Source of the DNA: Pirellulaceae bacterium
GTDB taxonomy: Bacteria; Planctomycetota; Planctomycetia; Pirellulales; Pirellulaceae
Assembly (NCBI GenBank): GCA_026989685.1
Contig: JALSIV010000422.1
Coordinates: 1 to 41,075, forward strand
Length of the DNA: 41,075 nucleotides
Direction: 5' to 3'
Shown here one piece after another: positions 8,404 through 20,961 of this stretch; position 1 is the first letter of the stretch, and each line of letters begins with the position of its first letter. The notes below the pieces were generated by a model, which did no database searches, was not told the DNA's origin, and worked only from the letters and a program-made list of their open reading frames with translations. Both the position numbers and the translations under genes were made by a program.

Positions 8404-8867
8404 TGTGGCGTGCAGCAAATGGCCTCAACACTTTGAGATCGGACATCATCGCCCAAATAGGCGGTCCGCCTGAGGACACGGTGAAGGTACATGAACACCT
8501 CCGTTTCGCTGTATCGCGGCGGGCAAGCGTCCACCAGTACCCTTATTGACGGCAGGGGTACCTTGGAGAGGTGTGTTGATTCGCTCCCCTTTTTCCAAGA
8601 AGGTACCGTCATGCCGCGTGGCTCACGTCAAGCCAAGGTCCGAGAATGGTCCGATCATCTGGATCGCTTCAGCGCGCCGTCCCCTCGGCCCCCTCGGCCC
8701 TCTCGGTCTTATCCGTCCTATTTCCTATCCGTCCTATGGCATGACTTGGCTCGGAGATCTTCCCGATCTGGCGAGTCGTGGGCCGGCAGCCTAGCATGGC
8801 ACTTGCCGATGGCGTTCGCGGCACTCGAGTTGCAACCTGTCTTTTGTGAGGGGACGCGCCCTCCGCC

Positions 8868-10451
8868 ATGCATGTGTCTCGTGAAAAACAGTGCGCCGCG
8901 CTGTGGGCCGCCGGATTCGGTGTGTGGCTCGTTGTCGCCATTTGCGGTGACCCGTTTGTGCTGAAAGTGTGGAACACCACGCTGGCCCTGGGGCTGCTGG
9001 CGGCCGCGGTCGCCGTTCCCGGCGGTGCCGCTTTGGCCTGGCTGCTGTGGCGCTCGACCGCTCATGGACGGACACCGGCCCTAGCCCTCACCGCCGCCTG
9101 GCTGGTGATGCCTCTTTATTTGCAAGCGGCTGCTTGGAAGGCCCTGTTCGACGACTGGACCACTCCGGGCGGCCAGGCAAGCTGGCAAGATGGTTGGGTG
9201 TTCTTGCGAGCCTGCTGGGTCCACGCACTTCACGCCATCCCTTGGTCGACCGCCGCATTCTCGGTGGCACTACTTTACTTGCCGCGAAACTGGGAAGAAC
9301 AAGCCAGCCTGCAAGTTCGACCGCGACGGGCCTGGTTGGCGGCTACCTGGCCGGTGTGGCTGGGAGCCGCCGCCGTCACCGGGATGTGGGAACTGTTCGT
9401 GGTCACCACCGACATCACGGTGACCGACTTGTTTCAGGTTCGAACATTCGCCGAGATGATCTACTTGCAGTTCGCCATCGGAGAGTCTCCCGACTTCCGG
9501 CCGTTCGGTTGGGAATCCTGGTTGTTCTTGGTCTGGTTGGTGGTGCTGTTGGCCACGACGCTGCGGCAGGCCCAGCCGCCGATCGGCGAACCGGTCGAGC
9601 GATCATGGCGGGCTGCCGCCGATGCCGCGCCGTCGGTCTGGCCCACCATACTCCTTTGGTCGTTGCTGCTGGTGTGGCTGGGTGTTCCGGCCGCCGTGCT
9701 GGCTCGGCAAGCGGGCACCGAGTACGTGTCGGCCGGCGGTCCGTGGACGGCTCGCTGGTCGTACTGGAAGCTGCTGGGAGTCGTCGCCGGAATCGGACCG
9801 CAGAGAGACCAATTCGTGGCTCGACAGTTCGAATCGCAGTGGTATTGGTCGGCCTGGATCACCGGTCTGGGAGCCGCAATCACGACCCTGCTCGCCTCGC
9901 TGCTAGCATGGACGGCTCGCTGGCGGCGTCATGGAGGCCCGATTGTGTTTTGCGCTTTGGCGATCTCGGCCGCCGTTCCCGGGCCTCAATGGGGCATCTG
10001 GCTGGTCGGGTTTTTCACGGGCTGGAACCTGCCGTGGCTGAACTACCTCTACGACCGGACCGTTGCGGCGCCGGTGTTGGCCGGTGTGATCCGGGCGTTG
10101 CCGCTGGCCACGCTCATTTGGTGGCTCGCCTTTCGAGGCCTTCCCCGCCACCTCTGTGAGGCTGCGACGTTGGCTGGTTGGGGATGGCTGCGGCAGTGGT
10201 GCCTGCTGGCGGTGCCGGCCCGCGTACGGGTGATTCCCTGGGTGGCCCTGTTGGCGGGAGCGATCGTGTTTGCCGACCTGGGAGCCACTTTGCCGGTGAT
10301 TCCTCCCGGCGTGCTGACGATTACCGTCCGGGTGTTCGATCTGTTGCATGCGGGGGTTGACGATCTGGCCGCAGCGATCTGCTTGCTCCTTGCGATCGTA
10401 GTAACCGCAGTAACCACCTCGGCGGTGGTACTGGAGAGGTGGCAGCGGTAG
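8868..10451 (+). CDS. Two-domain ABC transporter permease, iron(III)/thiamine type
   Basis: A 527-residue inner-membrane protein with about twelve hydrophobic segments in two similar halves. The second half carries an EAA-loop motif, CEAATLAGWGWLRQWCLLAVP, where the permease contacts the ATPase. The first half has a degenerate version near EEQASLQVRPRRAWLAATWP. This double-permease layout is that of FbpB/ThiP-type transporters for ferric iron, thiamine or related substrates. No binding protein or ATPase gene lies nearby, so the substrate cannot be named. The start at 8868 is the first good ATG; a GAGGGG stretch lies a little far upstream. Confidence 0.75.
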   Translation: MHVSREKQCAALWAAGFGVWLVVAICGDPFVLKVWNTTLALGLLAAAVAVPGGAALAWLLWRSTAHGRTPALALTAAWLVMPLYLQAAAWKALFDDWTTPGGQASWQDGWVFLRACWVHALHAIPWSTAAFSVALLYLPRNWEEQASLQVRPRRAWLAATWPVWLGAAAVTGMWELFVVTTDITVTDLFQVRTFAEMIYLQFAIGESPDFRPFGWESWLFLVWLVVLLATTLRQAQPPIGEPVERSWRAAADAAPSVWPTILLWSLLLVWLGVPAAVLARQAGTEYVSAGGPWTARWSYWKLLGVVAGIGPQRDQFVARQFESQWYWSAWITGLGAAITTLLASLLAWTARWRRHGGPIVFCALAISAAVPGPQWGIWLVGFFTGWNLPWLNYLYDRTVAAPVLAGVIRALPLATLIWWLAFRGLPRHLCEAATLAGWGWLRQWCLLAVPARVRVIPWVALLAGAIVFADLGATLPVIPPGVLTITVRVFDLLHAGVDDLAAAICLLLAIVVTAVTTSAVVLERWQR

Positions 10452-10622
10452 GCAGCTCCCGCACTTGCCGCCTATACTGAAGTACGGTCGATGTCACGAG
10501 GAGGAAAGGCCGTGCCGTGACCGCCGACTCCCCGCCTTCCGGCAGATGGACGGCCGCATCTGCCATCTCGTATGCCACGAAGCAGAAAGTCAAGCCGCTC
10601 ACGCCGGCTCGCCAACAACACC

Positions 10623-11810
10623 ATGATCCCCCACGCAATCCGTTCCACCGCCAACGGGAACGCCGGGATTCGGCGGATCCGTCGCGTCAATTTGCCCCAA
10701 CGTTCGATACTGGCTGTTACTTCGGGCCTCTGGGCTGCTTGCCTGGCGGTGGCTTGCCTGCTTTCCGCGGGGTGTGGCGGCGAGGATGTCGACATTCGGG
10801 TTTACGAGGTTCCCAAGGACCCGAAGGCCAGCGCGGCTCCGGCGAGTCGCCAGCGCATGTTGGCAGCCATCATCCGCAATGGATCCCAGGCCTGGTTCGT
10901 CAAGTTGACCGGTCCGGAGAAGGCGGTGACCGGTGAAATCGAGCCATTTGTCCAATTGGTGCGGTCGTTTCGGTTCGACGACAAGACGGGACAGCCCAAA
11001 TGGAAGCTCCCCGAGGGTTGGAAGGACGCCGGTAAGCGAGACGCCATTCGCTTCGCCACGTTGACGCGGTCCACCGATAGCGGAGACCTGGAAATCACCG
11101 TCACCGTTCTGCCGGCTTCCGACGACTGGGATGCCTATGTGTTGCAGAATATCAATCGTTGGCGAGGGCAATTGGGACGTGAGCCGATTGCGGCCGCCGA
11201 GCTGTCTCGTCACTCGGCAGAAGTTCCTCTGCAGGCCGATCCCGAGCAAAAGGCGATCATGGTCAGTATCGAGGGGACCGGAGGCGGTTCGATGGGGCGG
11301 TCGACTCCGCCGATGGCTCAGCGTCCTTCCCGACCCTCCTCTGCGACGAGTTCTCCGACTGGGCCGAAAGGATCCTCGAGTGGGAAACAGGAGTTGGCAT
11401 TCGAATTGCCTCCTGGTTGGAAGACGAGCAACAATGATACGTTCAGCCGGTATGCCTTCGTGGTCGAGGGCGACGACGCGGCGGCTCGAGTGACCGTGAC
11501 GCCTCTGCGAGCCAACGCCGACCCCGCCTATCTGCTGGCCAACGTGAACCGCTGGCGAGCTCAGGTCAATCTGGAACCGCTGACTCCCGAGCAGTTTGCC
11601 AAGGAAGTGCGCGACATTCCGTTCCTGGGCGGGCAGGCCAAACTGATCGTGGCGCTGCCCGAGCGGCGGGCCGGATTGCAGGGCATCTTGGGCGTGATCG
11701 GCATTCACGGGCAGACGGCTTGGTTCCTCAAGATGAAGGGCGACGCGGAGTTGCTCGAAGAGAAACGGGACGAATTCGAGTCCTTTGTGCGGTCGATCCG
11801 CTTGAAATAG
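10623..11810 (+). CDS. Probable lipoprotein with duplicated modules, function unknown
   Basis: About 395 residues. An Arg-rich start is followed by a hydrophobic segment (about 28-50) ending LLSAGC, a near-lipobox with serine where leucine is usual, so membrane anchoring at C51 is likely but not certain. The mature part has an internal mirror order. Two middle modules share the pattern P-x-GWK, then VTVLP or VTPL, then NRWRxQ. They are flanked by two outer modules that share AWF-K-x-G and FVxSxR. The gap between the middle modules is a Ser/Pro/Thr-rich linker. I do not recognise a named family. The gene lies 16 bases before the cytochrome c maturation gene, so the two are probably co-transcribed. 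An ATG at 10572 is an alternative start. Confidence 0.7.
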   Translation: MIPHAIRSTANGNAGIRRIRRVNLPQRSILAVTSGLWAACLAVACLLSAGCGGEDVDIRVYEVPKDPKASAAPASRQRMLAAIIRNGSQAWFVKLTGPEKAVTGEIEPFVQLVRSFRFDDKTGQPKWKLPEGWKDAGKRDAIRFATLTRSTDSGDLEITVTVLPASDDWDAYVLQNINRWRGQLGREPIAAAELSRHSAEVPLQADPEQKAIMVSIEGTGGGSMGRSTPPMAQRPSRPSSATSSPTGPKGSSSGKQELAFELPPGWKTSNNDTFSRYAFVVEGDDAAARVTVTPLRANADPAYLLANVNRWRAQVNLEPLTPEQFAKEVRDIPFLGGQAKLIVALPERRAGLQGILGVIGIHGQTAWFLKMKGDAELLEEKRDEFESFVRSIRLK

Positions 11811-11826
11811 AAAACGAGGCGCTATC

Positions 11827-14800
11827 ATGATCGGGAATCCGGCAGCCATCTCGACCAGCTATTTTCGCCAGTGGGAGTCGGCCATTGCATCGGGCCGGGT
11901 CTGGCCCATTGTTCGAGTCCTCCTTGCGCCGCTGGCGTCGCTGCGCCTGACCGTCGCCCTGTTCGCCATGACTCTTTTTCTGGTCTGGGTAGGGACCGTG
12001 GCACTTCAGGAAAAGGGCATCTGGGAAGTCGTGCAGAGTTACTTCCATGCGGTGGTGGCATGGGTGGAGCTGCGCGACGTGTTTCCTCGCGCCTTCTTCC
12101 GCTCGCGCCCGGGACTCTACGAAGCACTGGCGCCCCCGGGCGGTTTTTTCTTTCCCGGCGGAATCACGTTGGGGGGAGCCCTGTTCGTCAACTTGCTCGC
12201 CGCCCATCTGGTGCGTTTTCGAGCGGTGGCCCAAGGTCGCCGCTTGGCACTCGGAATCGTGGTCATGATCCTGGCCATCGGCCTTTGCGTCCTGGTGATC
12301 CTCAATGGCCAGATGGCTCGAGGTTTGCAAGGCAAGCCCCCGGTTTCCTGGTCGACGCTATGGTATCTGTTGTTGTCTGCATCGCTGTTGCTTTGGGCGG
12401 CGACCACGGCCTGGCTGGGCTACCACGTGTTCGTTCGGCAGCACGGCCGGTTCAGTTTCGGCACGGCACTCGGCGGAGGCTGCTGCCTGTTGTGGGGGAT
12501 CGGCACGGTGGCCCTGTTGATCAGCGGCCAGACCGTCAGTGCCTCGTCGATGCGCATCCTCTGGCAGTTGACTCAGGCGTCGGTCTGCGGTGTCGCTCTC
12601 TATTCGGCGTCACGGATCATTTTCGGTCGGCGAGCGGGCATCGTGACGCTGCACATGGGGATCGGTTTGCTGATGTTCGGCGAATTGCTGGTGTCGGTTG
12701 CCGCGGTCGAGGAGCAGATGTCGATCGTCGAAGGTCAGACGGTGAATTACGCGTCCGACGTGCGTTCGGTCGAGTTGGCGATCGTGGACGCCAGTCGCTC
12801 GGATGTGGATAAGGTGATCGCCGTTCCCCTCACGGTGAAGGAAACGCCCACCCGCTTTCTCCGCTCGGGCCGGATCCGCGATCCCCGGCTTCCTTTTGAA
12901 ATCGAGATTGTCGACTACCAGGACAACGCCGATTTAGTGCAGGCGAGGCCCGGCCGTGACAATCCGGCCACCGCGGGATTGGGGCTCCAGTACCGCATGC
13001 GCCCGCTGAAGAAGTCGAGTGGCGCTCAGTCGAGTGGCATGGTCGACATGGCGGCCGCCTATATTACCGTGAGAGACCGCCAGGGGAAGAAGATCGACAC
13101 ATATCTCCTCTCCCAGTTGGCCGCCGTGCAGGATATTCCCGAGACGGTGACGGTCGATGGAAAGCAGTACCAGCTTTATCTACGGTTTCATCGACGCTAC
13201 AAGCCGTACTCGGTGACCCTGATCGACGTGCGCAAGGATGATTACATCGGCACCAACACTCCCAAGAATTACTCGTCGGATGTGCGGATCCAGGCTCCCG
13301 CGATGAGTTTCGATTCGGAATTGCACATCTCGATGAACAATCCGGTTCGCTTTGCCGGTGAGACGCTCTATCAAAGCGGCTATCAGGCGGATCCCAGAAC
13401 CGGACAGGAGTCGACGACGCTGCAGATCGTGACCAATATCGGTTGGATGATCCCCTATGTGGCATGCGGGATCGTAATGGTGGGGATGTTGACGCACTTC
13501 ATCAACGTGCTGTTGCGTTTCTTGGAACGATTGGAGAGGACTTCGGAACGCGTCGGTCTGTCGAAGGTGGCGGCTCGCGTTTCCTGGCGGTGGCTGGGGG
13601 CGGGAGTGCTTTTGGGAATGCTGATGCTGGGGCGCACGTTCATTCCACCGCGGTCTTCGGAGAAGCAGATGCAATTGCAGCGATTCAGCAGGTTGCCCAC
13701 AGCCTACGAGGGACGTATCAAACCGATCGACTCGATCGCTCGCAACAGTCTGCGATTCTTTTCGGGGCGGGAGAAGATCAAACTGGAATCGAAGGAGAAG
13801 ATCACCGCGATTCGATGGTTGACCGAGTTGTTGGCCGGCAAACCGGAGGCGGAACGCTATCCCATCTTCAAGATCGACAACCGCGACGTGTTGCATACGC
13901 TCGAACTCAAGCCGCGAAAAGGGAACCGGTTCTCCTACCAGGAGATGGCGCCTCGAATGGAAGAGTTTCGCAAACAGGTGCGTCTGGCTCGCGAAGCTGT
14001 GAGCAAAGACCCGGAAACGAACAACGTCTATCAGCGGAAGATCATCGAACTCGACGGAAAACTCCAGCGCTATTTCGCCATCCGCCGCGCCTTCCGGTTG
14101 ATCGACGAACCGACGACCGGCGACGACGCTTTCGCCATGTTCGATCGCATCGCTCGTGTAGCGGACGAAGTCCGAACGCTCAAAGACGCGCCCATCCCCT
14201 ATCCGGTCCCGGCTCACCGCGATGGCAGCGAGAAGACGGGCGAGCGGCTATGGGAGCCGCTGATCGTGGCTTCGGCCCGCATCTGGATCAATCGGGTGAT
14301 CCGGGACAGCGGCCAGCCGACCGTGGAGAAGTTCGCCGCCACGCTGACCGAACGCCTTCAGGCGGACGAGGATCGCATCGAGCGGGTGGCGCGAAACCAA
14401 CTGGTGGCTGCGGTGCGGCAGATGCAGCAACAGCAGGCCGGCAAGCCGATCACGCGCGAGGAAGCCGAGAAGATGCTCGAGCGGATGCCGGCCGAAACAA
14501 GGCAGGCGATGGAGCAGTCGTTCGCCGAGCGGGTTCGCAAGAATCTGGGGCAATCGCAGGGGATGCTGGAACGAGCCATCCGGGAGATTCGGGGCGATGG
14601 CTCCGACCCGGTGGCCGATCGAGTGGCCGAGACGTATGCCGACGCCTTTGCCGCATTTCGGTCGGGCAACGTGAAGGGGTTCAACTTGGCTGTGGCTCGG
14701 CTCGATCAGATCATCGCCGAAAGCCATGCCAAAGACCTCCACTTGAACAAAGTGCGGTTCGAGGCTTACTACAATCACGTGTCTCCGTTCGTAAATGCGA

Positions 14801-15759
14801 TTCCCGCATACATCATCGCTCTGCTGATCGCCATGTTGGGCTTGTTTCCCAATTTGAATCGGGCGAAATGGCTGGCCTTCGGTTTGCTGCTGGCCACGGT
14901 GGTCTACCACAGTTGGGCGCTGGGGGCCCGGATCTACATCTCCGGGCGTCCGCCCGTCACCAATCTCTATTCGTCGGCGATCTTCATCGCCTATCTGGGC
15001 GTGGTGCTCGGCATCATTCTGGAAATCGTGTTCCGCGTGGGTGTCGGCAATATCGTCGCCGCCGTTTCCGGTCCCTTCGGGCTGCTGATCGCTCACATCC
15101 TGAACACGACCGTGGCCGCGCACTCGGGCGACACGATGAAGGTCATGCAGGCCGTACTCGATACTCAATTCTGGCTGACCACTCACGTGCTGACGGTGGC
15201 CGCCGGCTATTTCGCTACGAACGTCGCGGGAATCCTGGGCATGGGAGCCGTGGCGTGTGCCATGATCGGCTGGTGGGTGCGATCGGGAAGTGGGAACAAG
15301 CCGACGGGAGCAGCCACCGAAGAACCGATGGCGGATATCGTCTTCCGAGTCTTCAACAACGTATTCAAGATGACGATCTATGCGGCGATCTGCCTGGGGA
15401 TTTTCTTCAGTTTCGTGGGGACCGTGCTGGGCGGGCTGTGGGCCGACGATTCGTGGGGCCGGTTCTGGGGCTGGGACCCCAAGGAGAACGGGGCGTTGAT
15501 GATCGTGCTCTGGAACGCTCTGGTGTTGCACGCTCGCTGGGCCGGCCTGGTTCGCGAACGCGGCCTGGCCCTGCTGGCCATTGGCGGCAACTTGTTCCTG
15601 GGCTGGTCCTGGTTCGGTGTGAATGAACTGGGCGTCGGGTTGCACTCGTACGGGTTCACCGAAGGCGTGCTGCTGTACCTCGGACTGTGGTGGCTGTTCA
15701 ACTTGGTGATCATCGGGGCGGGATTGCTGCTGCCGCGACGGCTCTATCAGGGATCGTAG
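11827..15759 (+). CDS. ccsA: Fused cytochrome c biogenesis protein ResB-CcsA (system II)
   Basis: A 1310-residue fusion of the two system II cytochrome c synthase components, which deliver haem across the membrane and attach it to apocytochromes. Residues about 1-600 are ResB-like: several membrane segments and a large outside domain with HISMNNPVRFAGETLYQSGY. Residues about 615-970 form a hydrophilic middle section beginning RLPTAYEGRIKPIDSIARNS. Residues about 985-1305 are CcsA: a histidine in VYHSWALGARIYIS, then VTNLYSSAIFIAY, the tryptophan-rich WWD haem-handling motif in DDSWGRFWGWDPKENG (about 1202-1217), and a histidine in GVGLHSYGF. The start has GAGG upstream. Fusions of this kind are known in planctomycetes, Bacteroidetes and epsilonproteobacteria. 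Confidence 0.93.
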   Translation: MIGNPAAISTSYFRQWESAIASGRVWPIVRVLLAPLASLRLTVALFAMTLFLVWVGTVALQEKGIWEVVQSYFHAVVAWVELRDVFPRAFFRSRPGLYEALAPPGGFFFPGGITLGGALFVNLLAAHLVRFRAVAQGRRLALGIVVMILAIGLCVLVILNGQMARGLQGKPPVSWSTLWYLLLSASLLLWAATTAWLGYHVFVRQHGRFSFGTALGGGCCLLWGIGTVALLISGQTVSASSMRILWQLTQASVCGVALYSASRIIFGRRAGIVTLHMGIGLLMFGELLVSVAAVEEQMSIVEGQTVNYASDVRSVELAIVDASRSDVDKVIAVPLTVKETPTRFLRSGRIRDPRLPFEIEIVDYQDNADLVQARPGRDNPATAGLGLQYRMRPLKKSSGAQSSGMVDMAAAYITVRDRQGKKIDTYLLSQLAAVQDIPETVTVDGKQYQLYLRFHRRYKPYSVTLIDVRKDDYIGTNTPKNYSSDVRIQAPAMSFDSELHISMNNPVRFAGETLYQSGYQADPRTGQESTTLQIVTNIGWMIPYVACGIVMVGMLTHFINVLLRFLERLERTSERVGLSKVAARVSWRWLGAGVLLGMLMLGRTFIPPRSSEKQMQLQRFSRLPTAYEGRIKPIDSIARNSLRFFSGREKIKLESKEKITAIRWLTELLAGKPEAERYPIFKIDNRDVLHTLELKPRKGNRFSYQEMAPRMEEFRKQVRLAREAVSKDPETNNVYQRKIIELDGKLQRYFAIRRAFRLIDEPTTGDDAFAMFDRIARVADEVRTLKDAPIPYPVPAHRDGSEKTGERLWEPLIVASARIWINRVIRDSGQPTVEKFAATLTERLQADEDRIERVARNQLVAAVRQMQQQQAGKPITREEAEKMLERMPAETRQAMEQSFAERVRKNLGQSQGMLERAIREIRGDGSDPVADRVAETYADAFAAFRSGNVKGFNLAVARLDQIIAESHAKDLHLNKVRFEAYYNHVSPFVNAIPAYIIALLIAMLGLFPNLNRAKWLAFGLLLATVVYHSWALGARIYISGRPPVTNLYSSAIFIAYLGVVLGIILEIVFRVGVGNIVAAVSGPFGLLIAHILNTTVAAHSGDTMKVMQAVLDTQFWLTTHVLTVAAGYFATNVAGILGMGAVACAMIGWWVRSGSGNKPTGAATEEPMADIVFRVFNNVFKMTIYAAICLGIFFSFVGTVLGGLWADDSWGRFWGWDPKENGALMIVLWNALVLHARWAGLVRERGLALLAIGGNLFLGWSWFGVNELGVGLHSYGFTEGVLLYLGLWWLFNLVIIGAGLLLPRRLYQGS

Positions 15760-15768
15760 CCGCGAGCG

Positions 15769-16167
15769 CTAGAAGTGGCGCCGCGACGCGTGGAGTTGGG
15801 CTCGAGCCTGCTCGAGCATCCGATCGCGCTGGGCGAAGGCGTCGTCGGTGGTGGGGACCATCTCGAGCGCCTCCTTGAGCTGCGCTTGAGCCGCCTTGAC
15901 GTCGATGTCGTCGACGTGGACGACTTTGCCGGTGAGCACCACCACCGTGTTGTCTCGAACCTGGACGAAACCCTCGTCGATGAAGTAGCGCGTTGTCTCC
16001 CCTCCAGAGCGCAATCGCAGTTCGCCGTGTCCCAGTTTTCCGATGAAGGGAGTGTGGCCGATCCCCACACCGAATTCGCCATCGTACAAAGGCACGACCG
16101 CGAATTCCGCCGTTTCGTCCACGGCGGTTTTCTCGGGTGTCACCACGACCACGTGCAACTCGGCCAT
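15769..16167 (-). CDS. atpC: ATP synthase F1 epsilon subunit
   Basis: Epsilon subunit, 132 residues: an N-terminal beta-sandwich (MAELHVVVVTPEKTAVDETAEFAVVPLYDGEFGVGIGHTPF...) and a helical C-terminus that can inhibit ATP hydrolysis. The G-x-x-G-I-x-x-x-H-x-P pattern is standard. I chose the ATG at 16167 because GAGGAAGGA lies just upstream; a longer frame runs to 16422 but is a shadow of atpD. It is the last gene of the atp operon. Its stop is only 9 bases from the stop of the convergent ResB-CcsA gene. Confidence 0.93.
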   Translation of the reverse strand: MAELHVVVVTPEKTAVDETAEFAVVPLYDGEFGVGIGHTPFIGKLGHGELRLRSGGETTRYFIDEGFVQVRDNTVVVLTGKVVHVDDIDVKAAQAQLKEALEMVPTTDDAFAQRDRMLEQARAQLHASRRHF

Positions 16168-16273
16168 GCGAAAGATCCTTCCTCGGTGCGTACGACTCTC
16201 AGCTTGTTCCCCGGAAGTGAGCATCTCTTCATGATTCCCACTTCCATTCCTGCCGCCTCCGGTCTCCGCCTCC

Positions 16274-17848
<1,575 letters not shown>

Positions 17849-18736
17849 CTACTGGGACAGCGCTTCGGCCCCGGCAATGATCTCCATGATTTCGTTGGTA
17901 ATCTGGCTCTGGCGAGCCCGGTTGTAGGTCATCGACAGACGCTTGATCATGTCGTCGGCGTTTTCCGTAGCCGATTTCATGGCCACCATCCGAGCGATCT
18001 GTTCGCTGACGGCGGCATCGAGGAAGCACTTGAACAGCTTGGCCCGAAAACTCATGGGCACGATTTCGGCCAGAATTCCTTCGGCCGATGGATAGAACTC
18101 GTAGTCGACTTCACCGGCCGCTGCCTCGTCCTGAGCCAGCGAACCGAACGGCAGCAGCGTTTCCACCACCGCTTCCTGCTTGGCCAGACTGACGAAGCGA
18201 GTGTACACGACATCGAGTCGATCGATCTCGCCTTTGACGTAGGCATCGATGTACTTGTCGGCGATCGCTTCGACTTCGGCGTAGCCGGGTTGGTCGTCGA
18301 AGTCCCGGTAGAGTTGGTCGACGGCCACACCGCGGTGCTGCAACGCCGAATTGCCTCGCGTGCCGGAGACTTCGATCGTCAGTTCCAGTGCCGATCGATC
18401 GTCGCCGGCGGTGGTCCATTGGCGATACTGAGCCATGGCGGCTCGCACGACGCTGGCGTTGTAACCGCCACAGAGTCCCCGATTGGCGGACAAGATCAGC
18501 AGCAACCCCTTTTCGGTCGTCGGATGGGTTTCCAGCAACGGGTGCTGGGCTTCGGCTCCCGTCGACGACAGTTGGGCCACGATCTGGGTGATCCGCTGCG
18601 TGAAGTCGGTGACGGCCGTCGCCCGTTCCATGGCCTTGCGGTACCGCGCCGTCGCGATCAATTCCATCGTCCGCGTGATCTTGCGGATATTGCGGATCGA
18701 CTTGCGACGCTTGTCTAAGGCTCGAGCTTTCGCCAT
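17849..18736 (-). CDS. atpG: ATP synthase F1 gamma subunit
   Basis: Gamma subunit, 295 residues, the central shaft of F1. The N-terminal helix reads KARALDKRRKSIRNIRKITRTMELIATARYRKA and the C-terminal helix reads MKSATENADDMIKRLSMTYNRARQSQITNEIMEIIAGAEAL. These two form the coiled coil and are the most conserved parts of the family. The internal LILSANRGLCGGYNASV is also standard. It lies 52 bases after atpA. Confidence 0.96.
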   Translation of the reverse strand: MAKARALDKRRKSIRNIRKITRTMELIATARYRKAMERATAVTDFTQRITQIVAQLSSTGAEAQHPLLETHPTTEKGLLLILSANRGLCGGYNASVVRAAMAQYRQWTTAGDDRSALELTIEVSGTRGNSALQHRGVAVDQLYRDFDDQPGYAEVEAIADKYIDAYVKGEIDRLDVVYTRFVSLAKQEAVVETLLPFGSLAQDEAAAGEVDYEFYPSAEGILAEIVPMSFRAKLFKCFLDAAVSEQIARMVAMKSATENADDMIKRLSMTYNRARQSQITNEIMEIIAGAEALSQ

Positions 18737-18788
18737 CGTGCTTTCCCGTCATCGGACGCGGCCGGTCGCCGGTCGTCTGGATGTGGTC

Positions 18789-20336
<1,548 letters not shown>

Positions 20337-20957
20337 CTAGGCACCGCCGGCGAATCGATCGATGGCCGAGCGGATCTGTTGGAATGTCTGTTCGCAAACC
20401 TGTTGCCGCATGCGATGGAGCTGCGCGATGGCACTGCCGTCGTAGACGCGATCGCCGATGCGGAGCACGATGCCGCCGACCAGTTCCCGGTCGACTTCGA
20501 CTTGCAGTTGGATTTTCTGTCCCAGCGACTGCTGGAGGGACTGCTCGAGCTGTTCGATGGTGGCGGCGTCGAGCGGGAACGCGGTGCGCACGGCGACGTC
20601 GATGATGCCGTGAGTCTCGTTGTAGAGCCGGCGGGCGGCGACGGCCATTTCCCGCAAGGCAGCCATCCGCCCGCGGCGGGCGACCACCTTGAGGAACCGC
20701 AGAAACGTCGGCGTTGCGTCCTTGGCCAACGACCGGTCGATCACGGCGAACTTCTCTTCGATGGCCACTCGAGGCGACTCGAGCAGCGCCTTGAGTTTGG
20801 GGAGGGATTGCAGCAGTTCTCCCACGAACGACTCGAGTTGCTCGACCACCGCCAGTTGCTCGCCGGCCGTTTCAGCCGCCGCCAAGAGTGCTTTGGCGTA
20901 GATCTTGCCCAGGTGTTCCCGGGCCGGATCGATCTGCCTTGCTTCCAGATGCGCCAT
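20337..20957 (-). CDS. atpH: ATP synthase F1 delta subunit
   Basis: Delta subunit (OSCP homologue), 206 residues, which links F1 to the peripheral stalk. The N-terminal helical domain begins around YAKALLAAAETAGEQLAVVEQLESF. The C-terminal part carries VRTAFPLDAATIEQLEQSLQQSLGQKIQLQVEVDRELVGGIVLRIGDRVYDGS, the family signature. I chose the ATG at 20957, which lies just after the atpF stop (20962). A GTG at 20972, overlapping atpF, is the alternative. Confidence 0.93.
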   Translation of the reverse strand: MAHLEARQIDPAREHLGKIYAKALLAAAETAGEQLAVVEQLESFVGELLQSLPKLKALLESPRVAIEEKFAVIDRSLAKDATPTFLRFLKVVARRGRMAALREMAVAARRLYNETHGIIDVAVRTAFPLDAATIEQLEQSLQQSLGQKIQLQVEVDRELVGGIVLRIGDRVYDGSAIAQLHRMRQQVCEQTFQQIRSAIDRFAGGA

Positions 20958-20961
20958 CGAC

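Larger units (their letters stand above)
8265..8867. other. Gene-free, repeat-rich intergenic stretch
   Basis: Roughly 600 bases between flhB and the permease gene with no convincing coding region. It holds the hairpin at 8270-8314, the perfect inverted repeat at 8356-8403, another inverted repeat with GGTACCTT at 8557-8564 and AAGGTACC at 8600-8607, and a low-complexity stretch near 8680-8740 in which CCTCGGC and CCGTCCTAT recur. Short open frames here have atypical composition and no recognisable domain. Confidence 0.7.

Noticed and set aside
10517-10936. Plus-strand frame starting GTG behind a strong GAGGAGGAAAGG site
   Set aside because: Its composition is atypical and it overlaps the lipoprotein gene in another frame. 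A second GTG nearby ends after two codons. The purine-rich site may simply be part of the leader.
14248-15645. Long minus-strand frame opposite the CcsA part
   Set aside because: It is a shadow of the real gene, rich in His, Gln and Arg with no domain. GC-rich DNA gives many such frames.
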